A stretch of DNA of 30,884 nucleotides from DASQHY01 sp035602605 (GCA_035602605.1 DATNLZ010000024.1:1-30884); one strand, 5' to 3'; positions 1 to 8,918 are shown, numbered from the stretch's first letter. Program-made: numbers and translations. The notes: generated by a model from the letters alone, not told the origin.

Positions 1-1
1 G

Positions 2-520
2 GTGATTAAGGTCGGTGCGGCGACCGAAACCGAGCTGAAAGAAAAGAAAGCTCGAGTTGAAGATGCCATGCATGCGACTCGCGCTGCTGTCGAGGAAGGC
101 ATCGTTCCTGGCGGCGGCACGGCTTTGCTTCGTTGCATCGCGGTCCTCGAGAAGCTCAAATTGCAGGATGACGAGGCCATCGGTGTCAACATCGTAAGGC
201 GCGCGCTCGAAGAACCCATGCGCCAAATCGCCCAGAATGCCGGGCACGAAGGTGCCGTGGTTATCGGCCGCGTCCGGGATTCTAAAGACGACAACTTCGG
301 TTTCAACGCCGAAACAGGTGAATTCACCGACCTGGTCAAGGCAGGTGTGATTGACCCAGCCAAGGTGACTCGCCTGGCGCTGCAAAATGCAGCGTCAGTC
401 GCCGCTTTAATGCTTACCACCGAAGCTCTGGTGGCTGACATTAAGGAAGATGACAAGAAGGCTGCGGGGGCCGGTGGTGCTCACGGTGGTCCCGGCGGCG
501 GTATGGGCGGCATGTACTAA
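2..520 (+). CDS. groEL: Chaperonin GroEL, C-terminal part (5' end outside window)
   Basis: This is the last 172 codons of the 60-kDa chaperonin, which forms the double-ring ATP-dependent folding cage with GroES in the cytoplasm. The stretch VGAATETELKEKKARVEDA followed by VEEGIVPGGG is the family's apical-to-equatorial return. The protein ends in the typical flexible Gly/Met-rich tail (GGPGGGMGGMY). The first codon in frame is GTG (Val), but it lies inside the conserved body, so this is a truncation by the window edge and not a start. A rho-independent terminator follows 30 bases after the stop, so groEL is the last gene of its transcript. Identity is secure; only the upstream part is missing. 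Confidence 0.97.
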   Translation: MIKVGAATETELKEKKARVEDAMHATRAAVEEGIVPGGGTALLRCIAVLEKLKLQDDEAIGVNIVRRALEEPMRQIAQNAGHEGAVVIGRVRDSKDDNFGFNAETGEFTDLVKAGVIDPAKVTRLALQNAASVAALMLTTEALVADIKEDDKKAAGAGGAHGGPGGGMGGMY

Positions 521-549
521 ACTGCTTAATCGACAACGATTCAATCCGA

Positions 550-582
550 GGGGCGTCCTTTACGGACGCCCCTTAGTTTTTT
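550..582 (+). terminator. Rho-independent terminator of groEL
   Basis: A perfect 9-bp GC-rich stem, GGGGCGTCC (550-558) with GGACGCCCC (564-572), has a 5-nt loop and is followed by TTAGTTTTTT. It lies 30 nt after the groEL stop and before the next gene on the same strand, as expected for an intrinsic terminator. Confidence 0.9.
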
Positions 583-595
583 CCGGATTAACTTG

Positions 596-612
596 CCAAT
601 AGTATCTATTGG
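596..612. promoter_or_regulatory. Perfect 17-bp palindrome upstream of the RibBA-like gene
   Basis: CCAATAG (596-602), spacer TAT, CTATTGG (606-612) forms a perfect inverted repeat 44 nt before the ATG at 657 and 13 nt after the groEL terminator. In DNA it could be a dimeric repressor operator; in RNA it would be a 7-bp hairpin. No FMN-riboswitch-like structure is evident in the short leader. The function is inferred only from position and symmetry. Confidence 0.4.
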
Positions 613-656
613 GTTGCAGGAAGCTTACTGCTATTCTGCGTGAAGAGAAACTGACC

Positions 657-1841
657 ATGGCAAACGACTCAGCACAATTTGCGACGGTTGAGGAGGCCGC
701 CGAGGAATTTCGTCAGGGCAAGATGATTGTCCTGGTGGATGACGAGGACCGCGAGAATGAAGGCGACCTGGCGATCGCTGCGGAGAAAGTTTCACCCGAG
801 GCCATCAACTTCATGGCCAAGTTCGGACGGGGTCTCGTCTGCGTCGCTCTCACCGAGCAACGCTGTGACGAACTGAATCTGCCCTTGATGTCAGCGGTAA
901 ATACCTCAACCCACGGCACCGCGTTTTGTGAAGCGATTGATGCCCGCTACGGGATTACGACCGGAATTAGCGCAGCTGATCGTGCAACCACGATTCTCGC
1001 GGCCATCGACCCGCAAAGCCGTCCGGCTGACCTCGCGCGTCCCGGCCATATTTTCCCTTTGCGAGCACGGCGCGGAGGTGTTCTGGTACGCGCTGGCCAA
1101 ACCGAAGCTTCGGTCGATCTCGCTCGAATTGCCGGGCTAATGCCCGCCGCGGTCATCTGCGAAATCATGAACGAAGATGGCACGATGGCGCGCATTCCTC
1201 AATTGGCTGACGTTTGCCGCATCCACGGGCTCAAACTGCTGACCACTGCGGATTTGATTCGCTACCGCATGCAGCATGAGCGCTACGTCCGACGAGTTGC
1301 CGAAACGCCTTTACAGACTCGCTTTGGCGAGTTCCGGATGATCGCTTTTTCGAGCGACGTTGACCACGAGCAGCACATTGCTCTGGTTTGCGGCAACCTA
1401 GAAGGAACTCGGCCGCCGCTGGTTCGGGTTCATTCGCACTGCCTTACTGGCGATGTGTTTGGCTCCGCAGCGTGTGACTGTCATAACATTGTAGCCGGTT
1501 CGTTGCAGGCTATTGCAAACGAAGGCCGCGGCGTTTTTGTTTATCTGCATCACACTGGCCGGGGATTCGGCATCGAGTCTGCCGGCAGCCTTCCAGGTGA
1601 CATTCCGCGAATTGTTTATCACAATCGCGGTCAGCTGGATCGCGATTTGAGGTGCCAACGTTTGGTGCAACACGAAAGTGGAATTGGAGCACAAATTTTG
1701 ATCGATCTTGGACTTAAAGATATTCGCGTTCTCACCAACCATCCGCGCAAGGTCGTGGCGCTCGAAGGTTACGGCATTACGATTGCCGACCAAGTTTCTC
1801 TCGCTATGCCGAGAGGAACAGCCACGCACCAGATTTTGTGA
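657..1841 (+). CDS. ribBA: RibBA-like fusion: DHBP synthase plus degenerate GTP cyclohydrolase II domain
   Basis: The N-terminal half (about residues 1-205) is 3,4-dihydroxy-2-butanone-4-phosphate synthase, which converts ribulose 5-phosphate for riboflavin synthesis. It shows the acidic loop DDEDRENEGD (28-37) and RPGHIFPL (His131). The C-terminal half is GTP cyclohydrolase II-like and keeps the zinc cysteines (HCLTGDVFGSAACDC, Cys262/273/275). Two departures are visible. The usual GHTEA metal-ligand His is Gln148 (GQTEA). In the RibA half the RQEGRGIGL and DTVEAN / LGF-D-R-D blocks are replaced, so the positions of the catalytic Asp and Arg of E. coli RibA (D126, R128) align with Val and His. 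The RibA half may therefore be inactive or altered, as in the RibBX proteins described in Proteobacteria. ATG 657 is preferred over an upstream TTG at 609 because family homology begins there; the ribosome site (GAAGAG) is weak. Confidence 0.88.
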   Translation: MANDSAQFATVEEAAEEFRQGKMIVLVDDEDRENEGDLAIAAEKVSPEAINFMAKFGRGLVCVALTEQRCDELNLPLMSAVNTSTHGTAFCEAIDARYGITTGISAADRATTILAAIDPQSRPADLARPGHIFPLRARRGGVLVRAGQTEASVDLARIAGLMPAAVICEIMNEDGTMARIPQLADVCRIHGLKLLTTADLIRYRMQHERYVRRVAETPLQTRFGEFRMIAFSSDVDHEQHIALVCGNLEGTRPPLVRVHSHCLTGDVFGSAACDCHNIVAGSLQAIANEGRGVFVYLHHTGRGFGIESAGSLPGDIPRIVYHNRGQLDRDLRCQRLVQHESGIGAQILIDLGLKDIRVLTNHPRKVVALEGYGITIADQVSLAMPRGTATHQIL

Positions 1842-2058
1842 ACTCCGGGTAATGGACGCAGTGCCTGCGGTCAGACAGGGCGCATGTTCTTGAGGTCTTG
1901 GTTGGTGTCGATACGCTTCGGAGAAGGCGGTTTGCAGCGGAGATAGTTAATACCCCCCGCGAACGTAGCCACAACCGAACAAAAATTCCGCGGGTTAAGA
2001 TGGTTCGTTGCATCTTCGTCTCAAATTCAGACACAGTTTGCGTTCTTACCGAATTCAG

Positions 2059-3435
2059 CTATCGCTCGCGATTTCCTTGCGCGTTATAAACTTCGACTTC
2101 GCCAAACAATCCGGCCTGCTCCTCAACTTCTTTTCCGTCGCCGACGATAACAATCTGAGCGTTTGCAGAATCGAAGTATTTTCGGGCCGCTGTAAGAACA
2201 TCGTGCGGGGTCAAGGCACGCACACGCTCGCGATAGGTCTCCAAGTAATCCTCGGCGAGTTCGTTTAGGTAAACGGTCGCAAGCTGGCCAAGCAACCCTT
2301 CTTGAGTTCCCAACCCCAGTGAGAAGACTCCGCTTAAGTAATTGGCTGCGTCGCTGAGCTCACCCTGCGGCACCGGCAGCGAGCGCATCCGGTCCATCTC
2401 GTAAAATATTTCTGTGAGTGTCGCACCCACAACATCGTTGCGCACCGCGGCGTGAATTGTGAAATACCCGTGCTCTCGCAGCGCGTGGGCAGTGCTTCGC
2501 GGACTATACGTGTACCCCTTTTGCTCTCGAATATTCATCACCAACCGGGAGTTGAATGCGCCTCCATAAATGGAATTCGTCAGGGCCAGGCGCAGCCAGT
2601 CGGGATGCTTCCGAGTAATTGCGTGGCAGCCAACGAGAACTTGCGTCTGCACCGAGCCCGGCAGGTGCACGACATACACACGGCGTCCACGCAGCTGTGG
2701 AAGTTGTGCGGACGGCATAAAAGAAGGCGGGCCTCCGGCCCATTTTCCTAGCGCTGTTTCGATATCCTCAAGCATTCCATCGGCGGGGAAATCGCCGACC
2801 ATCACCAAAAGCGCGTTCCCGGGCCGGTAATACTCGTGGTATACATCAACCAAGTCTTCGCGCTTGTACTCTTGCACTTGCTCTTCGGTTGGAGAAACCT
2901 GCGCGTACGAATGCGCGCCAAAAAGAACCTTTCGCAGACGCTCGCCCGCCAAGAATCCTGGGGTGGTTCTTTCAATTCGCAGCGCTTCGAGCGCCTGCCG
3001 CCTTTCGCGCTCAAATTCCTGCTCGGGAAAGGCTGCTTGCTGAGCCAACTCGGAAACTAGAGCCAGTAGAGGCTTCGAAAATTCAACCAATCCGTCGAAT
3101 GAAATTGCACTTGTATCCGTTCCCGCGTTCGTCGAGAGATCTGCGCCCATCCGCCGCAAGTCTTCTTCAATTTGCCGGCTGACGCGCGCTGTTGTTCCCG
3201 TGCGCACCACCGACGAGGTGATCTCCGCCAACCCCGGGGCGCGATGTGCTACCGCCGCATTTCCACTGCGAAAAAACAGCTGGCCAGTGAATTTTGGAAA
3301 TGTGTGCGACTCCACGAGCACAATCTCAAGACCGTTGCCAAGCCGTGCTCGCTTTCTTTTGGGCCAAATAACCGGGCGCTCCGTCGAGAGCGCTGGTGGA
3401 CCATTGCGTGCCTCGTGGCTGGGAGCGCTGGCCAT
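2059..3435 (-). CDS. M16 family peptidase-like protein, non-catalytic partner subunit
   Basis: A 458-residue protein with the M16 (insulinase/pitrilysin) fold. At the position of the HxxEH zinc site it reads GLAEITSSV, so the three ligands are absent and it cannot be a zinc peptidase on its own. It keeps the segment YGGAFNSRLVMNIREQKGYTYS typical of the substrate-binding (R/Y) region of M16B C-terminal domains (key residues GG, SRL, RE, GYTYS). M16B enzymes commonly work as a heterodimer of one catalytic and one such degenerate subunit. Its start codon shares one base with the stop of the catalytic gene just upstream (TAATG), pointing to translational coupling and equimolar synthesis. No signal peptide is visible, so it is probably cytoplasmic unless the start is wrong. 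Confidence 0.87.
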   Translation of the reverse strand: MASAPSHEARNGPPALSTERPVIWPKRKRARLGNGLEIVLVESHTFPKFTGQLFFRSGNAAVAHRAPGLAEITSSVVRTGTTARVSRQIEEDLRRMGADLSTNAGTDTSAISFDGLVEFSKPLLALVSELAQQAAFPEQEFERERRQALEALRIERTTPGFLAGERLRKVLFGAHSYAQVSPTEEQVQEYKREDLVDVYHEYYRPGNALLVMVGDFPADGMLEDIETALGKWAGGPPSFMPSAQLPQLRGRRVYVVHLPGSVQTQVLVGCHAITRKHPDWLRLALTNSIYGGAFNSRLVMNIREQKGYTYSPRSTAHALREHGYFTIHAAVRNDVVGATLTEIFYEMDRMRSLPVPQGELSDAANYLSGVFSLGLGTQEGLLGQLATVYLNELAEDYLETYRERVRALTPHDVLTAARKYFDSANAQIVIVGDGKEVEEQAGLFGEVEVYNAQGNRER

Positions 3436-4766
3436 TATGCCGCTCCCTGCAGCGCCCCAGCCGTGGACATGGGCTGCCTGATGACAACTGCACGGCGTTT
3501 GGTTTGCATATATTTTTGCGCTACAGCTTGCACCTGCGCTGGCGTTACTTCCAGAAAACCATTCAGAATTGTGTTGACCAACTGTGGCTCGTTATCGAAG
3601 AGCGTGAAACATGCCAACAAATGCATTAAGCCGTAACGCGGCATTGGACCGTGGCGTCCTCCTTCGAGCATCGAAAAATAATCCGATGTGAACTTAACTT
3701 TTACTGGCTCGATTTCAGCCGTTTCGATGCGATTTTCTTGCACGTCACGAATGATTTCATCAAACAGGGCAATCGTTTGCTCGGACGAGACCTCCGGCTT
3801 ATGCAGGATGCGCGTTACCATTTGGGTTGGACCGTTATAGTCAAAGATATCTCCCATCGGATAGTGAATGCCGCCATCGGTGTCTACAGCAACCTGCTTC
3901 TCGAGGACCAGGTTCCGGTACATTCGTCCCGCGCGCCCTCCGTGCAAAACCTGATCGAGTATGGCCATTGCGTGCCAATCAGAGGTGCGTCTAAACGGCG
4001 CATGATAGCCGATTGCCAAGGCTGGCAGAGTGCCGAACTTTTCCTCGACCTTGCCGCGCCGCTCTTCCTGCTGCGCGGTCTCGGTCGAATCCGCAAATGC
4101 TGCCGGCGCTCCTGCAGGAATATCTTCGAAGTAGCGCCGCGCCAGTTCGAACCCTTGGCGCGTCGCGACGTCCCCGAGCAATAGCAAAACTGCATTGTTT
4201 GGCGCGTAATAGGTTTTGAAAAACGCCTGCACATCGCCGAGATTCGCCGCATCGAGATCGCTGAAGTCCCCATAGAAATTATGCGCATTCGCCCAGTTGC
4301 GATACGCGACAGGCGGCAGATCGAGCCACGGAAATCCGCCGTAGGGCTGATTCAGCACATTGACGCGCACTTCCTCTTTGACCACATCACGCTGATTACG
4401 CAAATTTTCGTCATCAACCTTAAGTGCGCGCATGCGATCAGCCTCGAGCCACAGCACCCGCTCGAGTGCACTCGATGGCACAGCTTCAAAATAATTTGTC
4501 ACGTCGTAATGCGTGGATCCGTTCAAGACGCCACCTGACGAATTGATCAGCTTGATGTGCATCATCTTTTCGGCGTTTTCCGAGCCCTGAAACATCATGT
4601 GTTCAAACAGATGCGCAAAACCACTGCGCCCGCGAGGCTCCAATCGAAAGCCAATGTTGTAGTAGACCCCCACGGTTACGAAAGGTGCCGTATATTCTGG
4701 CGCGATCACGACGCGCAGGCCGTTCTTTAGAGTGATGCTTTCGATTGGAATATGGAGCTTGGCCAA
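3435..4766 (-). CDS. M16 family zinc metallopeptidase, catalytic subunit
   Basis: This 443-residue peptidase of the insulinase/pitrilysin family degrades or processes peptides using one zinc. The inverted zinc motif HLFEH lies at residues 52-56, and the third ligand Glu132 in VVKEEV is 76 residues further on, the family spacing (HxxEH-x74-76-E). The start is TTG at 4766, supported by a strong GAGGAGG ribosome site about 6 nt upstream; no ATG lies nearby. It follows the DUF2520 gene by 17 nt and overlaps the non-catalytic partner by one base, so all three form one operon. No signal peptide is seen. The physiological substrate is unknown. Confidence 0.92.
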   Translation of the reverse strand: MAKLHIPIESITLKNGLRVVIAPEYTAPFVTVGVYYNIGFRLEPRGRSGFAHLFEHMMFQGSENAEKMMHIKLINSSGGVLNGSTHYDVTNYFEAVPSSALERVLWLEADRMRALKVDDENLRNQRDVVKEEVRVNVLNQPYGGFPWLDLPPVAYRNWANAHNFYGDFSDLDAANLGDVQAFFKTYYAPNNAVLLLLGDVATRQGFELARRYFEDIPAGAPAAFADSTETAQQEERRGKVEEKFGTLPALAIGYHAPFRRTSDWHAMAILDQVLHGGRAGRMYRNLVLEKQVAVDTDGGIHYPMGDIFDYNGPTQMVTRILHKPEVSSEQTIALFDEIIRDVQENRIETAEIEPVKVKFTSDYFSMLEGGRHGPMPRYGLMHLLACFTLFDNEPQLVNTILNGFLEVTPAQVQAVAQKYMQTKRRAVVIRQPMSTAGALQGAA

Positions 4767-4783
4767 ATCCCCTCCTCGATTGA

Positions 4784-5662
4784 TTATTTTTCAGCTAGGG
4801 CGCGAGCCAGCCGCGTGCGCATTTTCTGCGGGGCCGGTGAGAATAATGTCATCGCAAGTCTGCTGAGCACGGCATAGGTTTCCAGAAATTCGCGCGGGTA
4901 TTTCCTCATTGCTTCGGCATGCGCAGCAATGGTGTTGTATTCCCCGCGCGGGAGCGGCCCGGTCCAAGCCACCCGGGGTCCCAGCCTCTCAAAATTATCG
5001 AGCGTCTCCCGGAGGAGCGGCAGTAGGGCCCGCATCGTGTGACGTCTGGAAAAGTTCAGCGACATCAGCATACGTGTTGCCGCCTCGATCAAGGCCAGGG
5101 AGTGCCACGCAACCAACGCGCCCGCCGCATGATACGCGGCCTTGTTTCGTCCTTCAATGCGCATCGGAATTCCGCCCAAACTTCGTGCAATTTGCCTCGC
5201 TCGCCGTAACGCCACCGGTGTCCCTTCAATTGCCATCATCGTCCCATCCAATCGAGGGGCGGTGTGCTCACTGAACGCTTGCATCGGATGTAACGAGCCG
5301 GTGGCCGCACCTAGCCGCTCGAGCGGCGACAACGCTCGTCTGTCCAGCGCACCACTTGTATGCAAGACCACTTTACCTTGCAATTCGTCGCCACCTATTC
5401 GCGCCAACCCTTCTGCTACGCGAGCCAAGACCGAATCCGGCGTGGCGATCAGAATCAAATCGGCACCAACCACCTGCCTCGTTAATCGCGCGTGGGGCTG
5501 ACCGCCTCCAATTGCGCGAACTGCCACAGCGGCGCTTTTCTTGTTGCGGGTTACCACCGACCCAATCTGCCAACCTAATTCATGCAGGCGTCGTCCCAAT
5601 GCGCATCCCAGCTGGCCAGCCCCGACGATAGCAACAGTTGGGCTCATCCAGTGTGATAGCAT
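4784..5662 (-). CDS. Rossmann-fold DUF2520 protein (NADP-oxidoreductase-like)
   Basis: The N-terminal nucleotide-binding fold has a dinucleotide motif VAIVGAGQLGCALG within the first 25 residues and LILIATPDSV after the next strands. Then comes the GSLHPMQAF motif that marks the Rossmann-like/DUF2520 pair (Pfam PF10727 and PF10728), and a helical C-terminal dimerisation-type domain (NKAAYHAAGALVAWHSLALI). The architecture resembles F420-dependent NADP oxidoreductases and 6-phosphogluconate-type dehydrogenases, but the substrate is not known for the family. Possible starts are GTG 5674, ATG 5662 and ATG 5644; none has a clear ribosome site. It is the first gene of the operon with the M16 pair and is divergent from the glycosyltransferase gene. 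Confidence 0.85.
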   Translation of the reverse strand: MLSHWMSPTVAIVGAGQLGCALGRRLHELGWQIGSVVTRNKKSAAVAVRAIGGGQPHARLTRQVVGADLILIATPDSVLARVAEGLARIGGDELQGKVVLHTSGALDRRALSPLERLGAATGSLHPMQAFSEHTAPRLDGTMMAIEGTPVALRRARQIARSLGGIPMRIEGRNKAAYHAAGALVAWHSLALIEAATRMLMSLNFSRRHTMRALLPLLRETLDNFERLGPRVAWTGPLPRGEYNTIAAHAEAMRKYPREFLETYAVLSRLAMTLFSPAPQKMRTRLARALAEK

Positions 5663-5694
5663 ATCGTGTTCCACGTATTTGACAATAAGACTGA

Positions 5695-6849
5695 GTGTAT
5701 ATTTTCTCGATCATCCTGCTCTCACTGGCTGCGCTCGTTTGGTTTTTTTACGGTTTACGAACAGCTTGGGGAGCCCTACATCTGCCTTGGCTGCGCGATA
5801 TTTCGCCCGCGCTCGACGATGAATGTCCCTTTATCTCCATACTCTTCACCGCACGCGATGAAGAAGAAAAACTTTCGAGGGCTATCGCCACGCTGCTCGC
5901 CCTCGATTACCCGTGCTATGAAATCATCGCGGTCGACGATCGCTCGGTGGACAGCACCGGTCGCATCCTCGAGGAGCTTGCCCGTATCCACCCTCGCCTC
6001 CGCGTGATTCACATCTCCCAATTGCCCCCGGGCTGGCTCGGCAAACCTCACGGGTTGCAGAAAGCGTGGGAGCAATCTAGTGGAGAATGGCTGGTTTTCA
6101 CCGACGCTGACGCGCGCTTTTCATCAGATATTCTTAGGCGCTCCATTTCCCTCGCCAGGATGCACGGTTGGGACCACCTGACTCTACTCGGCCAAGTTGA
6201 AATGGTCGGATTCTGGGAAACAGTGAGCATCACGTTCCTCGGGCTGGGCTTTTATTTGGCGACCGATCCTTACCGAGTTAGCGACCCGCGCTCGCGCCGC
6301 TACCTCGGCATAGGAGCATTTCAGCTGCTCCGCCGCACCGCTTACGAGGCCAGCGGGACCCATCGTCGACTAGCGGTGGAAGTTGTGGACGACATGAAGC
6401 TGGGCAAAATCGTGAAGCTCAGCGGCTTCCGTTCTGGCGTGGCGGTGGCTCCCGAGGCCGTCAGCGTGCGCTGGCACGCGGGCCTGGGAAATCTAGTGCG
6501 CGGGGTGACCAAGAATTTCTTCGCCGCTTCAGGGTTCAACCCCCTCATGGTCATCGTACAATTGTTAACTCTCGTTTCGGTCAGTATCACACCGTTCGTC
6601 GCTCTGTTTTTCACGCACGGTGTCAGCTTTACCCTTGCCGTCGTCTCCACAGTCATCGCGGTGTGTTTCCATTCCGGTGTGGCAATAGCGATGCGAGTTT
6701 CGCCCCTTTACGGTCTCACGCACCCATTGGGCGCGGTTATTTTTTCCTATATGCTTTTGCGTTCGATGGCCGTGACACTTTGGCTGCGAGGTATCATCTG
6801 GCGCGGCACTTTCTATCCGCTTGAAGAACTGCGTCGTGGACGAGTTTGA
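5695..6849 (+). CDS. Membrane-anchored family 2 glycosyltransferase (HpnB/CrtQ-like)
   Basis: A 384-residue GT-A type glycosyltransferase. The N-terminal hydrophobic helix (about 3-20) is followed by the GT2 core: PFISILFTARDEEEKL, then IIAVDDRSVDST, then the DxD-like metal site FTDADARF, and the acceptor-side motif VVDDMKLGKIVK with a downstream RWHAGL. Three or four hydrophobic C-terminal segments (LMVIVQLLTLVSVS onward) fix it in the inner membrane with its catalytic domain in the cytoplasm. This layout is that of HpnB/CrtQ-like enzymes acting on lipid acceptors such as hopanoids or carotenoids, but the substrate cannot be told here. The start is GTG at 5695, directly after an in-frame TGA, without an evident ribosome site. 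It is transcribed away from the DUF2520 gene. Confidence 0.85.
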   Translation: MYIFSIILLSLAALVWFFYGLRTAWGALHLPWLRDISPALDDECPFISILFTARDEEEKLSRAIATLLALDYPCYEIIAVDDRSVDSTGRILEELARIHPRLRVIHISQLPPGWLGKPHGLQKAWEQSSGEWLVFTDADARFSSDILRRSISLARMHGWDHLTLLGQVEMVGFWETVSITFLGLGFYLATDPYRVSDPRSRRYLGIGAFQLLRRTAYEASGTHRRLAVEVVDDMKLGKIVKLSGFRSGVAVAPEAVSVRWHAGLGNLVRGVTKNFFAASGFNPLMVIVQLLTLVSVSITPFVALFFTHGVSFTLAVVSTVIAVCFHSGVAIAMRVSPLYGLTHPLGAVIFSYMLLRSMAVTLWLRGIIWRGTFYPLEELRRGRV

Positions 6850-6884
6850 TCGATAGGTTCGAACGATTGGTGGCTGCAGAACCG

Positions 6885-8918
6885 TTAAGGGGCAGGACTC
6901 GGCTCGGCCGCAAAAATGGCATTCAGGTCGCGCTGCTTCAAAGCCTTGACTCGGTCGCGTAATTGCGCCGCGCGTTCGAACTCAAATTTTTTCGCCGCCT
7001 CGCGCATCTGCGCCTCGAGCTGCACCACCGCGTCCCGTAATTGCGCTTCGCTCGATATATTGGTCGTCAGGCTGTCCAACTCTGAGTCCTCGGCTGGAAC
7101 CGTGATGTAGTCAGCTTCTACGATCGCTGCCAATCCCATATCCACGGACTTGATGATCGATTGCGGTGTGATGTTATTTTCGTGGTTGTATGCTAGCTGC
7201 TTGGCGCGACGCCGATTCGTCTCTTCTATCGCCTTATTCATTGAACCGGTATGCACGTCCGCATAAAGAATTGCCTTACCCGAAATGTGCCGAGCACAGC
7301 GCCCCATGGTCTGGATAAGCGCGGTGGCGCTTCGAAGATATCCTTCCTTGTCGGCGTCCAGAATCGCCACGAGCGAAACTTCAGGCAGATCAAGCCCCTC
7401 ACGCAGCAAATTGATGCCAATAAGCACGTCGAACTCACCACGCCGTAGGTCGCGAAGAATGCGCACACGCTCGAGCGTTTCAATCTCGGAATGAAGGTAG
7501 CGGCATCGCACTGCAACTTCCGCAAAATACTCAGACAGATCTTCTGCCATGCGTTTTGTGAGTGTCGTAACCAGCACGCGCTCGTTCCGCTGCGCGCGCA
7601 CCCGGATTTCCTCCAGCAAGTCATCTACTTGGCCTTTCACCGGACGCACTTCGACGTCAGGGTCAATCAATCCAGTCGGCCGAATGACCTGCTCGACAAA
7701 AACGCCGCCTGACTTGGTGAGTTCGTATGGACCTGGCGTAGCCGAAACATAAATGACCTGATTCGTGCGATGCTCAAACTCCTCAAACGTCAAAGGCCGG
7801 TTATCCATAGCCGAGGGCATTCGGAAGCCGTAATTCACAAGCGTTTGCTTGCGCGAGCGGTCACCGTGATACATCCCATGTAGCTGCGGAATCGTCTGAT
7901 GAGATTCGTCCACAAATAATAGAAAATCCTGCGGCACGTAATCAAGCAGCGTGGGCGGAGCCTCGCCCGGTAATCTGCCGGAAAGATGCCGCGAATAATT
8001 TTCAATTCCGTGACAATAGCCAACCGTCCGCATCATTTCGATGTCGAAGAGCGTTCGCTGGGTTACGCGTTGAGCCTCAACATATTTGCCCTGCTTCTCG
8101 ACCTGTGGCGCCCACCAGTCGAGTTCTTCAAGGATTGTCCCAATGGCTCTTTCCTTTTGAGCAGCTGGCATTACGTAGTGAGTCTTCGGATAGACAGGGA
8201 GGCGCGAAAGATTTTCAGCACCGCTGCGCACTTCACCGGTCAACGGATCCATTTGCCGCAACGCATCAATCTGATCACCCCACATCTCGATACGGTACGC
8301 GTTATCTTCATACGGCGGATAAAGTTCGATCATGTCCCCGCGTACGCGAAAGGTTCCGCGGCGCAAATCTTCGCTGCGTTCGTACTGAATATCCACCAGT
8401 CTCCGCAGCAGCGCCTCGCGCGCGATGCTTTGGCCCTTTTCCAGCATCACCAGCATCCCGTAATACGCCTCCGGCGAGCCTAATCCATAAATGCAGGAGA
8501 CCGACGCCACAATGACTACATCGCGCCTTTCAAACAGCGATCGGGTTGCGCTCATTCGCAGCTTGTCTAACTCATCGTTGATCGTGGATTCTTTTTCGAT
8601 GTAGGTATCCGATGATGGCAGATAAGCTTCGGGCTGATAAAAATCATAGTAGCTGACGAAATATTCGACAGCATTTTGCGGAAAGAAGCCCTTAAATTCA
8701 TGATAAAGCTGCGCCGCGAGGGTCTTATTATGAGCCAGCACGACCGCGGGGCGGTTAGCGGCCGCGATCACTTTCGCCATTGTAAACGTCTTCCCCGAGC
8801 CGGTCACGCCGAGCAAGACCTGATGCTTCTCGCCACTGTCTAAACCGCGCACGAGCTGCCCGATTGCTTCGGGCTGGTCGCCGCGAGGTTCGTAAGTGCT
8901 ATTAAGTTTGAAGTCCAT
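6885..8918 (-). CDS. uvrB: UvrABC excinuclease subunit B
   Basis: UvrB is the damage-verifying helicase-like subunit of nucleotide excision repair. It is loaded by UvrA and recruits UvrC. The sequence begins MDFKLNSTYEPRGDQPEAI and has Walker A GVTGSGKT (about 37-44), the damage-probing beta-hairpin region YYDFYQPEAYLPSSDTYIEK (about 90-109), the DESHQT box, helicase motif GINLLREGLDLPEVS and motif VI MGRCAR. It closes with the UVR domain (QLRDRV) that contacts UvrC. From ATG 8918 the protein is 677 residues, normal for the family. In-frame starts at 8942 and 8984 would add 8 or 22 residues that look unrelated to the family, although 8984 has an AAGG just upstream. Confidence 0.97.
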   Translation of the reverse strand: MDFKLNSTYEPRGDQPEAIGQLVRGLDSGEKHQVLLGVTGSGKTFTMAKVIAAANRPAVVLAHNKTLAAQLYHEFKGFFPQNAVEYFVSYYDFYQPEAYLPSSDTYIEKESTINDELDKLRMSATRSLFERRDVVIVASVSCIYGLGSPEAYYGMLVMLEKGQSIAREALLRRLVDIQYERSEDLRRGTFRVRGDMIELYPPYEDNAYRIEMWGDQIDALRQMDPLTGEVRSGAENLSRLPVYPKTHYVMPAAQKERAIGTILEELDWWAPQVEKQGKYVEAQRVTQRTLFDIEMMRTVGYCHGIENYSRHLSGRLPGEAPPTLLDYVPQDFLLFVDESHQTIPQLHGMYHGDRSRKQTLVNYGFRMPSAMDNRPLTFEEFEHRTNQVIYVSATPGPYELTKSGGVFVEQVIRPTGLIDPDVEVRPVKGQVDDLLEEIRVRAQRNERVLVTTLTKRMAEDLSEYFAEVAVRCRYLHSEIETLERVRILRDLRRGEFDVLIGINLLREGLDLPEVSLVAILDADKEGYLRSATALIQTMGRCARHISGKAILYADVHTGSMNKAIEETNRRRAKQLAYNHENNITPQSIIKSVDMGLAAIVEADYITVPAEDSELDSLTTNISSEAQLRDAVVQLEAQMREAAKKFEFERAAQLRDRVKALKQRDLNAIFAAEPSPAP

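Noticed and set aside
1398..1829. A 143-codon minus-strand frame opposite the RibA half
   Set aside because: No protein character; the plus strand has clear RibBA homology.
1951..1994. Possible terminator after the RibBA-like or M16 genes (CCCGCG...CGCGGG)
   Set aside because: The arms are short, the loop is about 26 nt and no T-run follows on either strand.
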